Part shown: positions 1 to 8,805 of the stretch, one piece after another
Position numbering within the stretch: the stretch's first letter is position 1
Layout of the letters: each line of letters opens with the position of its first letter
Source of the DNA: Mesorhizobium sp. J8
GTDB lineage: Bacteria; Pseudomonadota; Alphaproteobacteria; Rhizobiales; Rhizobiaceae
Direction: 5' to 3'
NCBI RefSeq assembly: GCF_016591715.1
Contig: NZ_AP024109.1
Span: forward strand, 2,480,001-2,544,000
DNA: 64,000 nucleotides
Position numbers and translations under genes: made by a program
Notes under the pieces: generated by a model
Databases searched by the model: none
What the model was told of the DNA's origin: nothing
The model's input: the letters and a program-made list of their open reading frames with translations, nothing else

Positions 1-1
1 C

Positions 2-211
2 GTTCACCGCAGGTCGCTGACGCAAATGTCCAGTGTGACGCGCGTCAGGGAGGAGGCCTATGCCGCCATTGTGCGGTCGCAGCCTGTTCGCGGACCGCGG
101 CCCGTAAAGATTTCCTACAGCGTGGGCAGCGTCGGTCCGTTGCTTGGCCACTCGCCGTGGATCTGCGGCCCGAGTGGCTTCGGTCAGCGCTCGGCTTGCA
201 GGGCGCGCTAA
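2..211 (+). CDS. possible small protein ending in a CGPSGFGQ-type motif (may be partial at window edge)
   Basis: This frame is open from the window edge and could begin upstream of it; an in-frame ATG lies at 26 and a GTG at 122. The N-terminal part looks like ordinary GC-rich frame sequence. The last 20 residues contain WICGPSGFGQRSAC, which strongly resembles the C-terminus of the small lipoprotein at 6285-6638 (FICGPSGFGQQSHC). This suggests that at least the 3' end is real coding sequence. No ribosome binding site supports the ATG at 26. I do not know a function; the two cysteines could form a disulfide in an exported protein. It may also be a decayed or very short gene. Confidence 0.35.
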   Translation, partial: VHRRSLTQMSSVTRVREEAYAAIVRSQPVRGPRPVKISYSVGSVGPLLGHSPWICGPSGFGQRSACRAR

Positions 212-339
212 CCTAGACAACCGCTATCGCCGGGGGCTTGACTGCGGGGGCAAGAGGAGGGACGCGCGCCGAGGGCGCGCTGCCTCTTGCATTCCGGTCG
301 TCCGCGCGTCGCTATGTTGGTCGACCGGCCGCCGTGGGA

Positions 340-1425
340 CTACTTGCGGCGCGGCGTCGCCTTTTCGCCCGCGGGCTTGCTCGGCCAGTGCCAGCCGTCG
401 CCCTCGCCATGCGCGGGCTGTGGCCGCGCCACATAGGCGAGCGCGCCATTGGCCTCCAGATAGACGCGCGACAGCATCTCGGCGAGCACGCCCGACGTCA
501 CCGCCTGCAGTCCCGCGATCACCAGGAAGAAGCCGGTGATCAGCATCGGCCTCGTGCCGATATCCTGCCCCCAGAAAACCTTGATCGCGAACAGATAGGC
601 CAGGATCAGCGAGCCGAGCACGCCGAGCACGATGCCGATACCGCCGAAGAAATGGCCGGGCCGCGTTCGATAGCGCAGGAAGAAGAACATGAAGACGAGG
701 TCCAGCACCACGCGGAAGGTGCGCGAGATGCCGTATTTCGACTGGCCGTGGATACGCGCGTGATGCGTCACCACCTCCTGGGCAATGCGGCGCGGCGTCG
801 TCACGGTCGCGAGCCATGCCGGGATGAAGCGGTGCATCTCGCCATAGAGCCGGACGCTGCGGATGACGCTGCCGCGGAACACTTTCAGGCTGCAGCCATA
901 GTCCTTGAGCTTGACGCCGGTGACGCGCGCGATCAGCCTGTTGGCGATGCGGGACGGCAGGCGGCGCAACCAGAACCCTTCCTTGCGGTCCTTGCGCCAG
1001 CCGGCCACCAGGTCGAGATCCTCGGTCAGCAGGCGATAGACCATGCGTGGGATGTCGAAAGGGTCATTTTGCAGGTCGCCGTCGAGCGTCGCGATGACGT
1101 CGCCGCGCGCGGCGTCGAGACCGGCTTGCATGGCTGCGGTCTGTTTGTAGTTGCGCACCAGCTCCACGCCGTGCACATGCGGCCCGTATTGAGCCGCCAA
1201 CCGGCGGATCTCGGCGGGCGTGGCGTCGGTGCTGCCGTCGTCGACCAGAACCACTTCCCAGGGTTGGCTGTAATTCTCCATCGCCTGATGGATGCGGACA
1301 AGCAGCGGCTCGACATTGTCGGCCTCGTTGTACATCGGAATGACGATGGAGAGCTTGTGCTCGGGCATGACGGCGCCCTCGGGCAGTCCCGATGAGGGGA
1401 TGGGAAGCACGTTCATGGCGGTCAT
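340..1425 (-). CDS. family 2 glycosyltransferase, dolichol-phosphate mannosyltransferase type
   Basis: Predicted membrane-anchored GT2 enzyme that transfers a sugar from a nucleotide donor, probably to a polyprenyl-phosphate carrier. The GT-A fold is visible from residue 25: IVIPMYNE (27-34), VVLVDDGSTD (58-67) and the metal-binding DGD at 115-117. The C-terminal third has two or three hydrophobic segments, as in the ArnC/GtrB/Dpm1 group. The start is set at 1425 because this ATG overlaps the upstream stop as ATGA; a reading frame extends further upstream but lies inside the neighbour. Coupled to the flippase-like gene at 1422-2339, so the two probably act together in lipid-linked sugar supply for an envelope glycan. 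The exact sugar is unknown. Confidence 0.88.
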   Translation of the reverse strand: MTAMNVLPIPSSGLPEGAVMPEHKLSIVIPMYNEADNVEPLLVRIHQAMENYSQPWEVVLVDDGSTDATPAEIRRLAAQYGPHVHGVELVRNYKQTAAMQAGLDAARGDVIATLDGDLQNDPFDIPRMVYRLLTEDLDLVAGWRKDRKEGFWLRRLPSRIANRLIARVTGVKLKDYGCSLKVFRGSVIRSVRLYGEMHRFIPAWLATVTTPRRIAQEVVTHHARIHGQSKYGISRTFRVVLDLVFMFFFLRYRTRPGHFFGGIGIVLGVLGSLILAYLFAIKVFWGQDIGTRPMLITGFFLVIAGLQAVTSGVLAEMLSRVYLEANGALAYVARPQPAHGEGDGWHWPSKPAGEKATPRRK

Positions 1426-2339
1426 TTCCTTGCCGGTCCCGCCGCCGGGCTCTCCGGCAGCGTCGATTTCGAGGGGAACAGCCAGGCGATCGCACCGGTT
1501 GCGACCGCCGAGCACAGGATGAAGAGATGCAGCGCAAGCGCCGCCTGCAGGCCGTCCTTCATGGCGATGCCCGAATAGAGCAACGCCGCGGCGGCGCCCG
1601 CCTCATAGGTGCCGAAGCCGGCGACGCCCTGCACCGGAAGGATGGCGGCTGCCTCCGCGCCGACGGCGCCGGGGAAAGCCGTCTGGAACGAGGTGCCGAG
1701 CAGCATGGCGAGCAGCCAGCCCTGCACGCCTAGCTTTAGCGCCCAGTTGGCGATCGTCCACCACCAGCCATAGCGCGAGCGCCCAGTCGCCTCGGTGAAG
1801 ATGTCGCGCAACTTGCCGAACTTCGAGACGATCCTGCCGCCCGCCGTCCAGTTGTGCGGCGCGCGCGCCCAGCGCGGCAGGTACCATGCGGCGGCGATCA
1901 GCGCCGCGATGCCGGCGGCCCTCAACGCCGGATGCAGGCCCGGCCAGACCAGACAGGCGAGCACGCCGACGACGAAAGCGTCCTGCAGCCTGAACCACAA
2001 AAGCGAAGCGCTGGCGCGCACGATCGAGACGCCGAACACCTGGCGCAGGAGGATCGGGAAGGCCGTCTCGCCGCCGCGGAACGGCACGATATTGATCATC
2101 GCATTGTGGATCAGGATGACGCGCAGCGTTGCGCCGAAGCGGCCGTTGACATCGTCGCGGAACTCGTCGCAGACGCGCAGCGCCCTGAGCACATAGGTGA
2201 CGAACAGTGCCGCCGCGACCGCCACGAAGGCGCCGGGCGTGATCGAGGCGAAGGCATCGCCGACCATCTTCCAGCGCTGGTCGCTGGCGAGCCATGCCAG
2301 CAGCGCCAGGGTGACGACTATCGATATCGCTCGCTTCAA
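1422..2339 (-). CDS. lysylphosphatidylglycerol synthase TM region / UPF0104 family membrane protein
   Basis: A protein of about 305 residues with many hydrophobic segments across its whole length and the pattern of the UPF0104/LPG_synthase_TM family, whose members are flippase-like. A motif resembling the family core is NIVPFRGGETAFPILLR in the first third, and a PVQGVAGFGTYEAG stretch lies near the C-terminus. The frame is open to a GTG at 2453, but TTG at 2339 is preceded by GGAG at a good distance and gives the usual family length, so I prefer it. It is coupled to the GT2 gene downstream by a 4-base overlap. In other bacteria such pairs handle polyprenyl-linked sugars or hopanoid and phospholipid modification; here the role is inferred. 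Confidence 0.75.
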   Translation of the reverse strand: MKRAISIVVTLALLAWLASDQRWKMVGDAFASITPGAFVAVAAALFVTYVLRALRVCDEFRDDVNGRFGATLRVILIHNAMINIVPFRGGETAFPILLRQVFGVSIVRASASLLWFRLQDAFVVGVLACLVWPGLHPALRAAGIAALIAAAWYLPRWARAPHNWTAGGRIVSKFGKLRDIFTEATGRSRYGWWWTIANWALKLGVQGWLLAMLLGTSFQTAFPGAVGAEAAAILPVQGVAGFGTYEAGAAAALLYSGIAMKDGLQAALALHLFILCSAVATGAIAWLFPSKSTLPESPAAGPARK

Positions 2340-2891
2340 CCCATTCTCCGATGACGCCACCGCCGCGTTGCAGCGGCTTATCCGGTGGCTCGACAATTCA
2401 CGCCTTTGTCCGCGGATCGCTTCGCCGGCGCGCTCGAAATGCCGCGCCGTCACGGGCGCGTGATCCTATAGACCAGCATCGTATCCGAATCCACAAGCTT
2501 GGTTGCGATCTTGTCGAGGCGCTCGATCACCCGTCATCGTGTTCGAAGGACCGTTGCCAGCGGCAGCAGCCTCCGTTCGTTTCCCCGTGCCAGTCATGTG
2601 GGCCGCCCTCCGGCCGAAGCTATTCCGGCGCCAGCAATTGCCAAACAATGTCGGACTATCACAACATTGTAATATCCCTGCTTAACTAATGGCTTGTGGT
2701 GATCACTTGAGCTTCGACTCGGTTGACATCGCGCTGCGCGCGGCTGTTAATAGGTCTAAGGGCGCTGATCGCCCCGCCTAGGGGCCGGCGGGGCTCGGCC
2801 ATCGTGACGGCTCGCGGAAAGCCCGAAGGAACATCTTCCAGATCATGGGTCCTCGGCCCCACCATATCGGGTCGAGACGGGGGTAATCGAT
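2340..2891. other. intergenic region between divergent units
   Basis: About 550 bases between the flippase-like gene and the DUF995 gene, which are transcribed away from each other. Small open frames here show no motif or good ribosome binding site. The section 2635-2720 is AT-rich compared with its surroundings and probably holds promoters for one or both directions. A GGGCGCTGATCGCCCC hairpin lies at about 2760-2776. I see no RNA gene. Confidence 0.5.
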
Positions 2892-3500
2892 ATGCGTACG
2901 TGCATCGCAACGACAGTTCAAACAACCTCGCCACGCGAACCGGGTCGACCTGCGTTGAGCAGGGCCGATCGGCTTGCGAGGGGCAGCTGGCTGGTTCCGA
3001 TCCTGGTCGCCTGCGGCCAGCTTGCTTTTGGCGGCCCCGCCAGCGCGGCCCCGGCGAGGAACAGCGCGCCGGTCGAGGCAGCCGCCAAGCCCGACATTGC
3101 TCCGACGGCTTTCGAGTTGCAGCTTCTCTACGCCGACCGCACCTGGAACTGGAAAGACGGCGCCGCCTATTTCGGAATGGACAGGCGCCTGCATGCCTGG
3201 ACGAAAGGGGAGGATTCGCCCGCCGTCGGCGAGGGCCGCTGGCTGGTGACGGAAAAGGGCAAGATGTGCATGGAGCTTGCCTGGCGCTCCAAGACTTATT
3301 CCACCAAGCCGCAGCGCACCTGCTACAGCCACCGTGTCGATAAGGGCAATATCGAGCAGCGCAAGGACCCTGACGGCACGTGGTATGGGTTCAAGCACGC
3401 CAAGGACGATCCCGCCGACGAGCACCGGAAGTTCGAGGCGGGCAACACCAAGGGCGCGCAGTTCGACGAGACCCGCAAACTGGTCGACAGCAAGAGCTGA
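2892..3500 (+). CDS. DUF995 domain protein, exported
   Basis: 202 residues. After a long N-terminal region (GSWLVPILVACGQLAFGGPASAAPA, a possible signal segment with an unusually long n-region) the protein has the DUF995 pattern: LLYADRTWNWKDGAAYFG, then a Trp-rich beta-structured domain with W.V.EKGKMCMELAW and TCYSHRVD, including two cysteines likely to pair in the periplasm. GGGGG lies 11 bases before the ATG. The family is uncharacterised and is common in rhizobia, sometimes next to exopolysaccharide genes, which fits the sugar-nucleotide genes downstream on the opposite strand. The next gene is convergent. Confidence 0.7.
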   Translation: MRTCIATTVQTTSPREPGRPALSRADRLARGSWLVPILVACGQLAFGGPASAAPARNSAPVEAAAKPDIAPTAFELQLLYADRTWNWKDGAAYFGMDRRLHAWTKGEDSPAVGEGRWLVTEKGKMCMELAWRSKTYSTKPQRTCYSHRVDKGNIEQRKDPDGTWYGFKHAKDDPADEHRKFEAGNTKGAQFDETRKLVDSKS

Positions 3501-3502
3501 AG

Positions 3503-3570
3503 CTATTCCAGGGAAAGTGTGAGTTGGTTTCGGCGGTCTCGCCGTGGAATCCGTCCACATTGCGCTCGCG
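3503..3570. repeat. partial rhizobial palindromic repeat (TTCCAGGGAAAGTGTGAG type)
   Basis: Just after the DUF995 stop the sequence reads TTCCAGGGAAAGTGTGAG and then GGTTT, the same head as the element at 34242-34290 (TTCCAGGAAAAGTGTGAGCGGTTTTCC). Such elements are dispersed intergenic repeats in rhizobial genomes. This copy is degenerate in its second half. Confidence 0.5.
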
Positions 3571-3608
3571 CAACCGGCCGCCAAAATTGGAGGCTCGCTG
3601 AGACGGCC

Positions 3609-4736
3609 TTAGCCGAACTCAGCGAGCCCACGCCCCGACGCATTACTCACAGGGCCGACCGTCGGCCTCGTGGGCCGGCGTTTCTGATTGACGTTCGCGC
3701 CGCGCGGCGCGCGCAATGTGCGCGCCGCGGCGGCCGAAACGCCGGAATTGGGCAAGGCCGGGCCGAGCCCGAAGAAGGGGGCGGCCGTCCTCACGATGGT
3801 GTCGATGTCGGAAAGCTGCGCCACGAAGCCCAGCTGTTCGCGGGCAAGGCTGGGGTCGGCAAAAAGCCCTGCCGGATCACCGGGGCGGCGCGCCTTGTAC
3901 ACGGCCGGGACCGGCCGCGATGTGATCCGCTCGACCGCGTCCATGATCTGCCTGATCGAGACCCCGCGACCGGTGCCAAGGTTGACCGCAAGGCTTTTGC
4001 CGCCGGCCTCCAGATGCAGCAGGGCCTTGAGGTGCGCCCGGGCGAGGTCGCTGACATGGACGTAGTCGCGCACGCAGGTGCCGTCCGCTGTCTCATAGTC
4101 GGTGCCGAAAACCTCGATCGCCTCGATCATGCCGGACGCCGCCATCAACACCCTGGGGATGAGATGGGTTTCCGGGGTGTGCCATTCGCCGAGCTCGCCG
4201 TCGGGGTCGGCGCCGCAGGCATTGAAGTAGCGCAAGATTGCGTATTTCGTGCCGTAAGCCGAGGCATGGTCCTTGATGATCTGTTCGCCCATGAGCTTGC
4301 TGCGGCCGTAAGGGCTGATTGGGTCCTGAGACGAGGTCTCGCGCACGGGGAGCGCCTCCGGCATGCCATAGGTCGCGCAACTGGAAGAGAAGATGATATT
4401 GCCGATGCCGTTTGCCCGTGCGGCCTCGAGCACGGCGATCGTCCCGGCGACATTGACCGAATAATAGTCCGCGGGGTCGCTGACCGACTCGCCGACATAG
4501 GCAAGCGCGGCGAAATGGATCACCGCCTGCGGCCGGTGGATTGCGATGGCTCGCTCGAGCGCGCCGCGGTCGCGGATGTCGCCGACCACCAGCGGCCCCC
4601 AGGCCACCGCCTGCTCGTTGCCGCGGCTGAGATTGTCGTAGACCACGGGCAGATAGCCGGCCGCCGCCAGCTGCTTGCAGGTATGGCTGCCGATGAAGCC
4701 GGCGCCGCCCGTTACCAGGATGGGGCGGGCACTCAT
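3609..4736 (-). CDS. galE: UDP-glucose 4-epimerase
   Basis: Interconverts UDP-glucose and UDP-galactose to supply galactose for surface polysaccharide. The extended SDR signature is complete: N-terminal [11 protein letters not shown] for NAD binding, FSSSCATYG, and the catalytic YGRSK (Tyr-x3-Lys), followed by [16 protein letters not shown] and [11 protein letters not shown]. The start at 4736 overlaps the stop of the upstream UDP-glucuronate decarboxylase gene as ATGA. The protein is 375 residues, about 40 longer than typical GalE because of a basic, Pro/Arg-rich C-terminal tail after the conserved fold; the tail looks unconserved. Together with the upstream gene it makes UDP-Gal and UDP-Xyl for envelope glycans. 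Confidence 0.95.
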   Translation of the reverse strand: MSARPILVTGGAGFIGSHTCKQLAAAGYLPVVYDNLSRGNEQAVAWGPLVVGDIRDRGALERAIAIHRPQAVIHFAALAYVGESVSDPADYYSVNVAGTIAVLEAARANGIGNIIFSSSCATYGMPEALPVRETSSQDPISPYGRSKLMGEQIIKDHASAYGTKYAILRYFNACGADPDGELGEWHTPETHLIPRVLMAASGMIEAIEVFGTDYETADGTCVRDYVHVSDLARAHLKALLHLEAGGKSLAVNLGTGRGVSIRQIMDAVERITSRPVPAVYKARRPGDPAGLFADPSLAREQLGFVAQLSDIDTIVRTAAPFFGLGPALPNSGVSAAAARTLRAPRGANVNQKRRPTRPTVGPVSNASGRGLAEFG

Positions 4737-5791
4737 AGCGCCAAAGCCTCGCCGGAGGACAAATGGCCGCCACGTGAGGTTCCGGGCTGCCGGCGGCCCA
4801 GCAGGGCTTCGAAATAGCCCGCGGTATAGGCCAGCCCCTCGCTCAGCGGGACCTTTGGCTTCCAGCCCAGCTGCTGCTCGGCGAAGCTGATGTCGGGCCT
4901 GCGCTGCCGGGGATCGTCGACCGGCAACGGCCTGTGCACGATCCGCGAGCGGGAGTTGGTGCAATCGAGAACGAGCTCGGCCAGTTCCATGACGGTGAAC
5001 TCGCCGGGGTTTCCGAGATTGACCGGATGTTTCGGCGCCGTCGGCGACCGCATCAGCCGAACAAACCCTTCGATGAGGTCGTCGACATAGCAGAAGGAGC
5101 GCGTCTGCGTGCCGCTGCCATAGACGGTGATATCGTCTCCGCGCAGCGCCTGGACGATGAAGTTGGACACCACGCGTCCGTCATCGGGCTGCATGCGCGG
5201 CCCATAGGTGTTGAAGATGCGCGCGACCCGGACATCGAGGCCGTAAGTTCTCGAATAGTCGAAGAACAACGTTTCGGCCGAGCGCTTGCCTTCGTCGTAA
5301 CAGGCGCGTGGGCCATGCGTGTTGACGTTGCCGAAATAGCCTTCGGGTTGCGGATGCACCAGTGGATCGCCATAGACCTCGGAGGTCGAAGCCTGGAATA
5401 TCTTGGCGTTGTGGCGCCGGGCGAGTTCCAGGAGGTTGATCGCCCCGAGCACGCTGGTCTTGAACGTGTGGATAGGATCGGCCTGATAGTGGGGCGGGGA
5501 AGCCGGGCAGGCGAGGTTGTAGATCTCGTCGACGACGATATCCGTCGGCAGGGCATCGACAACGTCGTGGCTGATGCAGGTGAAAGGGACGTCGCGCGCG
5601 ATGCCGGCTAGATTGGATTTTTTGCCGGTGTGGAAATTGTCCAGGGCGATGACTTCGTACCCGTCCGCAAGCAGTCGCTCGCACAAATGAGAACCCAGGA
5701 AGCCCGCTCCGCCGGTGACCAGGGCTCGGCCACGATCGATGCCCTTTCGACCCGATCGTACCGGCTTCAGAACTTTGATGACCCTATTCAT
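4733..5791 (-). CDS. uxs: UDP-glucuronate decarboxylase (UDP-xylose synthase)
   Basis: Extended SDR enzyme that converts UDP-glucuronate into UDP-xylose. Visible motifs: [16 protein letters not shown], the family-typical [41 protein letters not shown], a YDEGKR block holding the catalytic Tyr-x3-Lys, and [24 protein letters not shown] at 5791 is chosen; a GTG seven codons upstream is possible. Length is 352 residues, normal for bacterial Uxs. The 4-base overlap with galE indicates one operon. Upstream is a roughly 490-base intergenic region likely to hold the promoter. Confidence 0.93.
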   Translation of the reverse strand: MNRVIKVLKPVRSGRKGIDRGRALVTGGAGFLGSHLCERLLADGYEVIALDNFHTGKKSNLAGIARDVPFTCISHDVVDALPTDIVVDEIYNLACPASPPHYQADPIHTFKTSVLGAINLLELARRHNAKIFQASTSEVYGDPLVHPQPEGYFGNVNTHGPRACYDEGKRSAETLFFDYSRTYGLDVRVARIFNTYGPRMQPDDGRVVSNFIVQALRGDDITVYGSGTQTRSFCYVDDLIEGFVRLMRSPTAPKHPVNLGNPGEFTVMELAELVLDCTNSRSRIVHRPLPVDDPRQRRPDISFAEQQLGWKPKVPLSEGLAYTAGYFEALLGRRQPGTSRGGHLSSGEALAL

Positions 5792-6284
5792 GGCAACCCC
5801 GTACGCACACACGCTACCGTTCCGGGACGGGGCCTTGCCCGACCAGGTTATAAAGTCGGTTCCTCCGCATATGCGGAGGAGCCAGCACTGATGTGCGTCA
5901 TAATTTTCTGAGTTCGCGGGGCTGTTGCTCTACGGCTTGTCTCTGCCGCTTAAGCGTCCTTGCGCCCCTAAATCGCGATCCACGAGTCGGTTGCCACCAC
6001 CGCAGACTGCTCGCCCAAATTGCACACCCAACGCATATAAAGATATACCCGTATCGCGGGTAGTCAACTAAATTAGCGTTTTGTTAACCTCACGCCTTTG
6101 CGAGCGGTTAACGATGACAGCTGCTTACCGGCTGGTCAGCGGCGAAGCCTTTGTCTTGGGACACTTTCGTAACCGGAGCTGTATTCATCGAATTGCGGAA
6201 GAATGTCGAAAGCAGCCTTCGACGTCATTCTTCAAGCCTCCAAGCAACGCCATCATGACGCGAGGTCGAGATTGCGCGCCGCGT
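5792..6284. other. intergenic region, AT-rich in the middle
   Basis: No convincing gene. The stretch 6030-6110 is clearly AT-richer than the rest (TATAAAGATATACCCG, then TTAGCGTTTTGTTAACC) and contains a CCCG..TAT..CGGG dyad around 6048-6061. It probably carries the promoter for the uxs-galE operon. AT-rich targets of this kind are typical for MucR-type regulators, whose gene is at 37941 in this window, but that link is only a guess. Confidence 0.45.
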
Positions 6285-6638
6285 CTAGATGTTCTCGGCG
6301 AGTGCCCCGGAATTTCTGGGGAAGCAGTGCGACTGCTGTCCGAAGCCGCTTGGGCCGCAAATGAAAGCAGCGTTCCCAAGATAAGGATTGTCCCCTGTCG
6401 CAGGAGCGGGGCGAGGCAGGTTCCCTGTCTGGGCGAGCCGGCTGGGCTTCAAGTCGATCAAGGCGGCGTTGCCGCTTTGCGAGACGCTGAATGAAGTCGA
6501 CGGGCCAAAGTTGAAGTATTGGCAACCGGAAGTTGCCAACAACGCACTTAAAAGAAAAAGGCGGGGTAAGGCCTTGATCGGGATGCAGAAATTGTTGTTG
6601 GGGCAGGACCCGCCTAAGGCGCTATAAGCCGTGAGCAT
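6285..6638 (-). CDS. small putative lipoprotein with C-terminal CGPSGFGQ motif
   Basis: 117 residues. A hydrophobic segment LPRLFLLSALLATSGC ends in a lipobox-like LATSGC at about residues 34-39, preceded by basic residues, so export and lipidation are likely. The n-region is long (about 25 residues), so a later start is possible, but the ATG at 6638 has GAGGGA nine bases upstream. The C-terminus contains AAFICGPSGFGQQSHCF, shared with the frame ending at 211. There is no known domain that I can name. It is transcribed in the same direction as the uxs-galE operon but 490 bases away. Confidence 0.6.
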   Translation of the reverse strand: MLTAYSALGGSCPNNNFCIPIKALPRLFLLSALLATSGCQYFNFGPSTSFSVSQSGNAALIDLKPSRLAQTGNLPRPAPATGDNPYLGNAAFICGPSGFGQQSHCFPRNSGALAENI

Positions 6639-6850
6639 GAGCTAGCGTCCCTCGAGTGCGTGGCGCCTATGTTCGAATCATCGATTGCCACCCACCTGAC
6701 TCATTATGGCAAACCTAATTAATTTAGCGATAGCGGTTTGAGCGCGTCCACGGTTTATCCGCGCCGCAAGAGGGACAGGACGGCTTGATGGCCGCAGGCG
6801 CCGCGATTCCGTCCGACGATGGATGAGCGGAGGGTGGCTGGCGGCCAAAC

Positions 6851-6880
6851 AAAATGGCCCGCCGTGACGCGGGCCATTTT
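6851..6880 (-). terminator. intrinsic terminator of the carboxymuconolactone decarboxylase gene
   Basis: Perfect 12-base arms AAAATGGCCCGC / GCGGGCCATTTT around a 6-base loop. Read on the minus strand it is followed by a run of T, just downstream of the stop at 6909. Confidence 0.9.
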
Positions 6881-6908
6881 GTCGCCTCCGGCGTGTGACG
6901 TCTGTCTC

Positions 6909-7382
6909 TTATTCTCCGCCCATCTCCTTCTTGAAGGTCTCGAAATCGACCTGCATGCCGTTGAAGATGGTGCTCCAGTGACGCGTCAGCGCCGCCATGG
7001 CGACGGCCTCCTGGATCTCCTCGTCGGTGGCGCCGGCGTGCTTGGCGTTCTCGGTGTCCGACCAGATGCAGTAGCTGCAGGGGATCTGCGCCGCGACCGC
7101 CAGCCAGATCAGCGACTTCTCCTTCGGCGTCAGCGCCGTCTTGTCGCTGAGCTCGATGGCCTTGACCTCGGCCCAAGCGCCGGGCAGACCGGCCTTCGGG
7201 AACTGTTTGACGAAGCTCGGCACGCCGCCCATCGTCGACTGGATATCCTTGAGGGCGGCGTCGTAGTCATCGGCCCGGGTGGGCGCGGACGCCAGCACGG
7301 CGGCAAACACGGCAGCGGCGGCAACGAGCGAGGCGGAACGAAGGCAGGAATGCACGGTTGAGACGATGCGAATGACCGACAT
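6909..7382 (-). CDS. secreted carboxymuconolactone decarboxylase / AhpD-like protein
   Basis: 157 residues. An N-terminal signal peptide (about residues 1-37, ending APTRA-DD) precedes an AhpD-like all-alpha domain with the redox motif PCSYC (Cys102 and Cys105) and a downstream His115 (ENAKHAGATDEEI), the usual CxxC...H arrangement of peroxidase-coupled members. This indicates disulfide/peroxide chemistry in the periplasm rather than true decarboxylase activity. It is divergent from the TetR gene at 7467; the 84-base gap carries two matching palindromes, so the regulator very probably controls this gene. Periplasmic location is uncommon for this family. Confidence 0.85.
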   Translation of the reverse strand: MSVIRIVSTVHSCLRSASLVAAAAVFAAVLASAPTRADDYDAALKDIQSTMGGVPSFVKQFPKAGLPGAWAEVKAIELSDKTALTPKEKSLIWLAVAAQIPCSYCIWSDTENAKHAGATDEEIQEAVAMAALTRHWSTIFNGMQVDFETFKKEMGGE

Positions 7383-7407
7383 GATGTTCTCCTCTGGTTT
7401 TTGTTAG

Positions 7408-7452
7408 CCTTACGATGTAAGGTATGTGGAAGATGAACCTTACAGTGTAAGT
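7408..7452. promoter_or_regulatory. paired TetR-type operators
   Basis: Two palindromes share the arms CTTAC/GTAAG with a 3-base centre: CCTTACGATGTAAGG (7408-7422) and CCTTACAGTGTAAGT (7438-7452). Their centres are exactly 30 bases apart, about three helical turns, placing two dimers on one DNA face between the divergent genes. Confidence 0.85.
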
Positions 7453-7466
7453 TGTCAAGCGCCGCC

Positions 7467-8135
7467 ATGGATGCACCGAGCAAAAAAAAGCGAACCCGCG
7501 GAAAACTCTCCCGCGAGATGATCGAGGATGCCGCCTTCGAGGTCATCGAGCGGGAAGGGCTGTCCGGCTTCTCGATGCGCAAGCTCGCCGCCAGGCTCGG
7601 CTGCGAGGCGATGAGCATCTACCACCACTTCCCTTCCCAGGCGCATCTCTACGAGGCGCTGGTCGACCGGCAGATGAGCGGGCTCGTCATTCCCGACGAC
7701 AGCCTGCCCTGGCGTGAACGGGCGCGTATCGGCATGCAGGAGTTCCGCCGTGTCGCGACTGAGCACCCGGCTTTCGCGCCCTTCATCGTCGTCTACCGCA
7801 TGAACTCGCCGCCCTGCCTCGCCAAGCTCAACGCCATCATCGGCCTGTTCGAGGACGGCGGCTTCGGCCCCGAGCTCAGCGCGCGCCTGTTCCGCGCCGC
7901 CGGCTATTATCTGATGGGCGCGATCCTCGACGAGACGGCCGGCTACGCCAAGGGGCCGTCGGCCGTCACCACCGTCAGCGACGAGGAACTGGCGCGCGAC
8001 TATCCGAGCGTCATGAAGGCCGCCGCCTATTTCGGCGCCGCCGGCTTCGACAAGACTTTCGAACTTGGCCTGGAAATGTTTCTGGACGAGATGGAGCGCG
8101 TCCGCGAAGCTGCCCGAGACGAAAGCCGCTCTTGA
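7467..8135 (+). CDS. TetR/AcrR family transcriptional regulator
   Basis: 222 residues. The N-terminal helix-turn-helix is clear: IEDAAFEVIEREGLSGFSMRKLAARLGCEAMSIYHHF (split here only for description), followed by FPSQAHLYEALVDR. The C-terminal domain resembles the TetR_C group of ligand-binding domains and is all helical. ATG at 7467 is preferred over TTG at 7452, which lies within the operator. Probably represses itself and the divergent AhpD-like gene through the two palindromes. The signal is unknown; an oxidative or electrophile signal would fit the partner. A membrane protein gene follows after 37 bases. Confidence 0.9.
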   Translation: MDAPSKKKRTRGKLSREMIEDAAFEVIEREGLSGFSMRKLAARLGCEAMSIYHHFPSQAHLYEALVDRQMSGLVIPDDSLPWRERARIGMQEFRRVATEHPAFAPFIVVYRMNSPPCLAKLNAIIGLFEDGGFGPELSARLFRAAGYYLMGAILDETAGYAKGPSAVTTVSDEELARDYPSVMKAAAYFGAAGFDKTFELGLEMFLDEMERVREAARDESRS

Positions 8136-8172
8136 GAAGGGCGGACCGCCGAACAAGACAGCCAGGGTTCGA

Positions 8173-8799
8173 ATGCGTTTTCTCTTTGTCCTTCTCCTCA
8201 TCGCCGGTGCCGCCGTCGGCATCTTCTATCCTTGGGCGATGAGCAATTTTTCAGGCCATGCGATCGGCACTTACCGCGTCTATGAGGGCGGCCGCTTCCG
8301 GCCCGTCACCGTGCAGCTCGCCGCAAGCGACGCGCCGGTGCGGGTGCTGGTCGACCTGACGGCGCGAGCCGAACGGGTCGCCGGCCAGCAGCGCACGGTG
8401 CTGACGCTGACGGCGGCGAGCGGCGGCCGCACGGCGCTGGCCTCGGCGCTCTCCTTCAACCACACCGACAATCCGCGCCAGGCCAGCCCGCAACTGCCCG
8501 ACAAGATCTTTCGCGACGAGGCCGGTATCATCAGGACCGTCACGCCCGGTCCTTATGTCTTCACCGTCGGCCCCGGCGATGCCGACGGCATCGACATGCG
8601 CGTGGTCGATCTCATCCTGCGCGCCGGCACCGGCTCGGTCGACGAACGCGCTGAGCCGGCCGGCTATACGCTGATGGGCGTCGGCCTTGCCGGATTGGTG
8701 CTGTCGCTGGTCTTCGGGCGTCGCGGCGGAGGCCATCCGCAAAACCCCAATTCGCAGCCACCACCGCCGCGCTGGGGCCGCGGCGGCTCACCGGGCTAG
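8173..8799 (+). CDS. conserved hypothetical membrane protein
   Basis: 208 residues. One transmembrane segment at the N-terminus (FLFVLLLIAGAAVGIFYPWA, residues 3-22) and another near the C-terminus (YTLMGVGLAGLVLSLVFG), with a beta-rich middle domain of about 130 residues that should lie in the periplasm, containing repeated V.VL.DLTAR and TVTPGPYVFTVG strands. The tail is Pro/Gly/Arg-rich. The ATG at 8173 follows AGGG; an upstream TTG frame at 8065 overlaps tetR and is not needed. I recognise no family. It lies 6 bases before rlmJ and may be co-transcribed with it and with the TetR gene. Confidence 0.7.
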   Translation: MRFLFVLLLIAGAAVGIFYPWAMSNFSGHAIGTYRVYEGGRFRPVTVQLAASDAPVRVLVDLTARAERVAGQQRTVLTLTAASGGRTALASALSFNHTDNPRQASPQLPDKIFRDEAGIIRTVTPGPYVFTVGPGDADGIDMRVVDLILRAGTGSVDERAEPAGYTLMGVGLAGLVLSLVFGRRGGGHPQNPNSQPPPPRWGRGGSPG

Positions 8800-8805
8800 G
8801 CGCGC

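Noticed and set aside
238..1395. 385-codon plus-strand frame opposite the GT2 gene
   Set aside because: The minus strand encodes all GT2 motifs; the plus frame has no recognised domain and no ribosome binding site.
6030..6110. AT-rich stretch considered as a replication origin
   Set aside because: No DnaA boxes or nearby replication genes are seen; it is more simply a promoter region.
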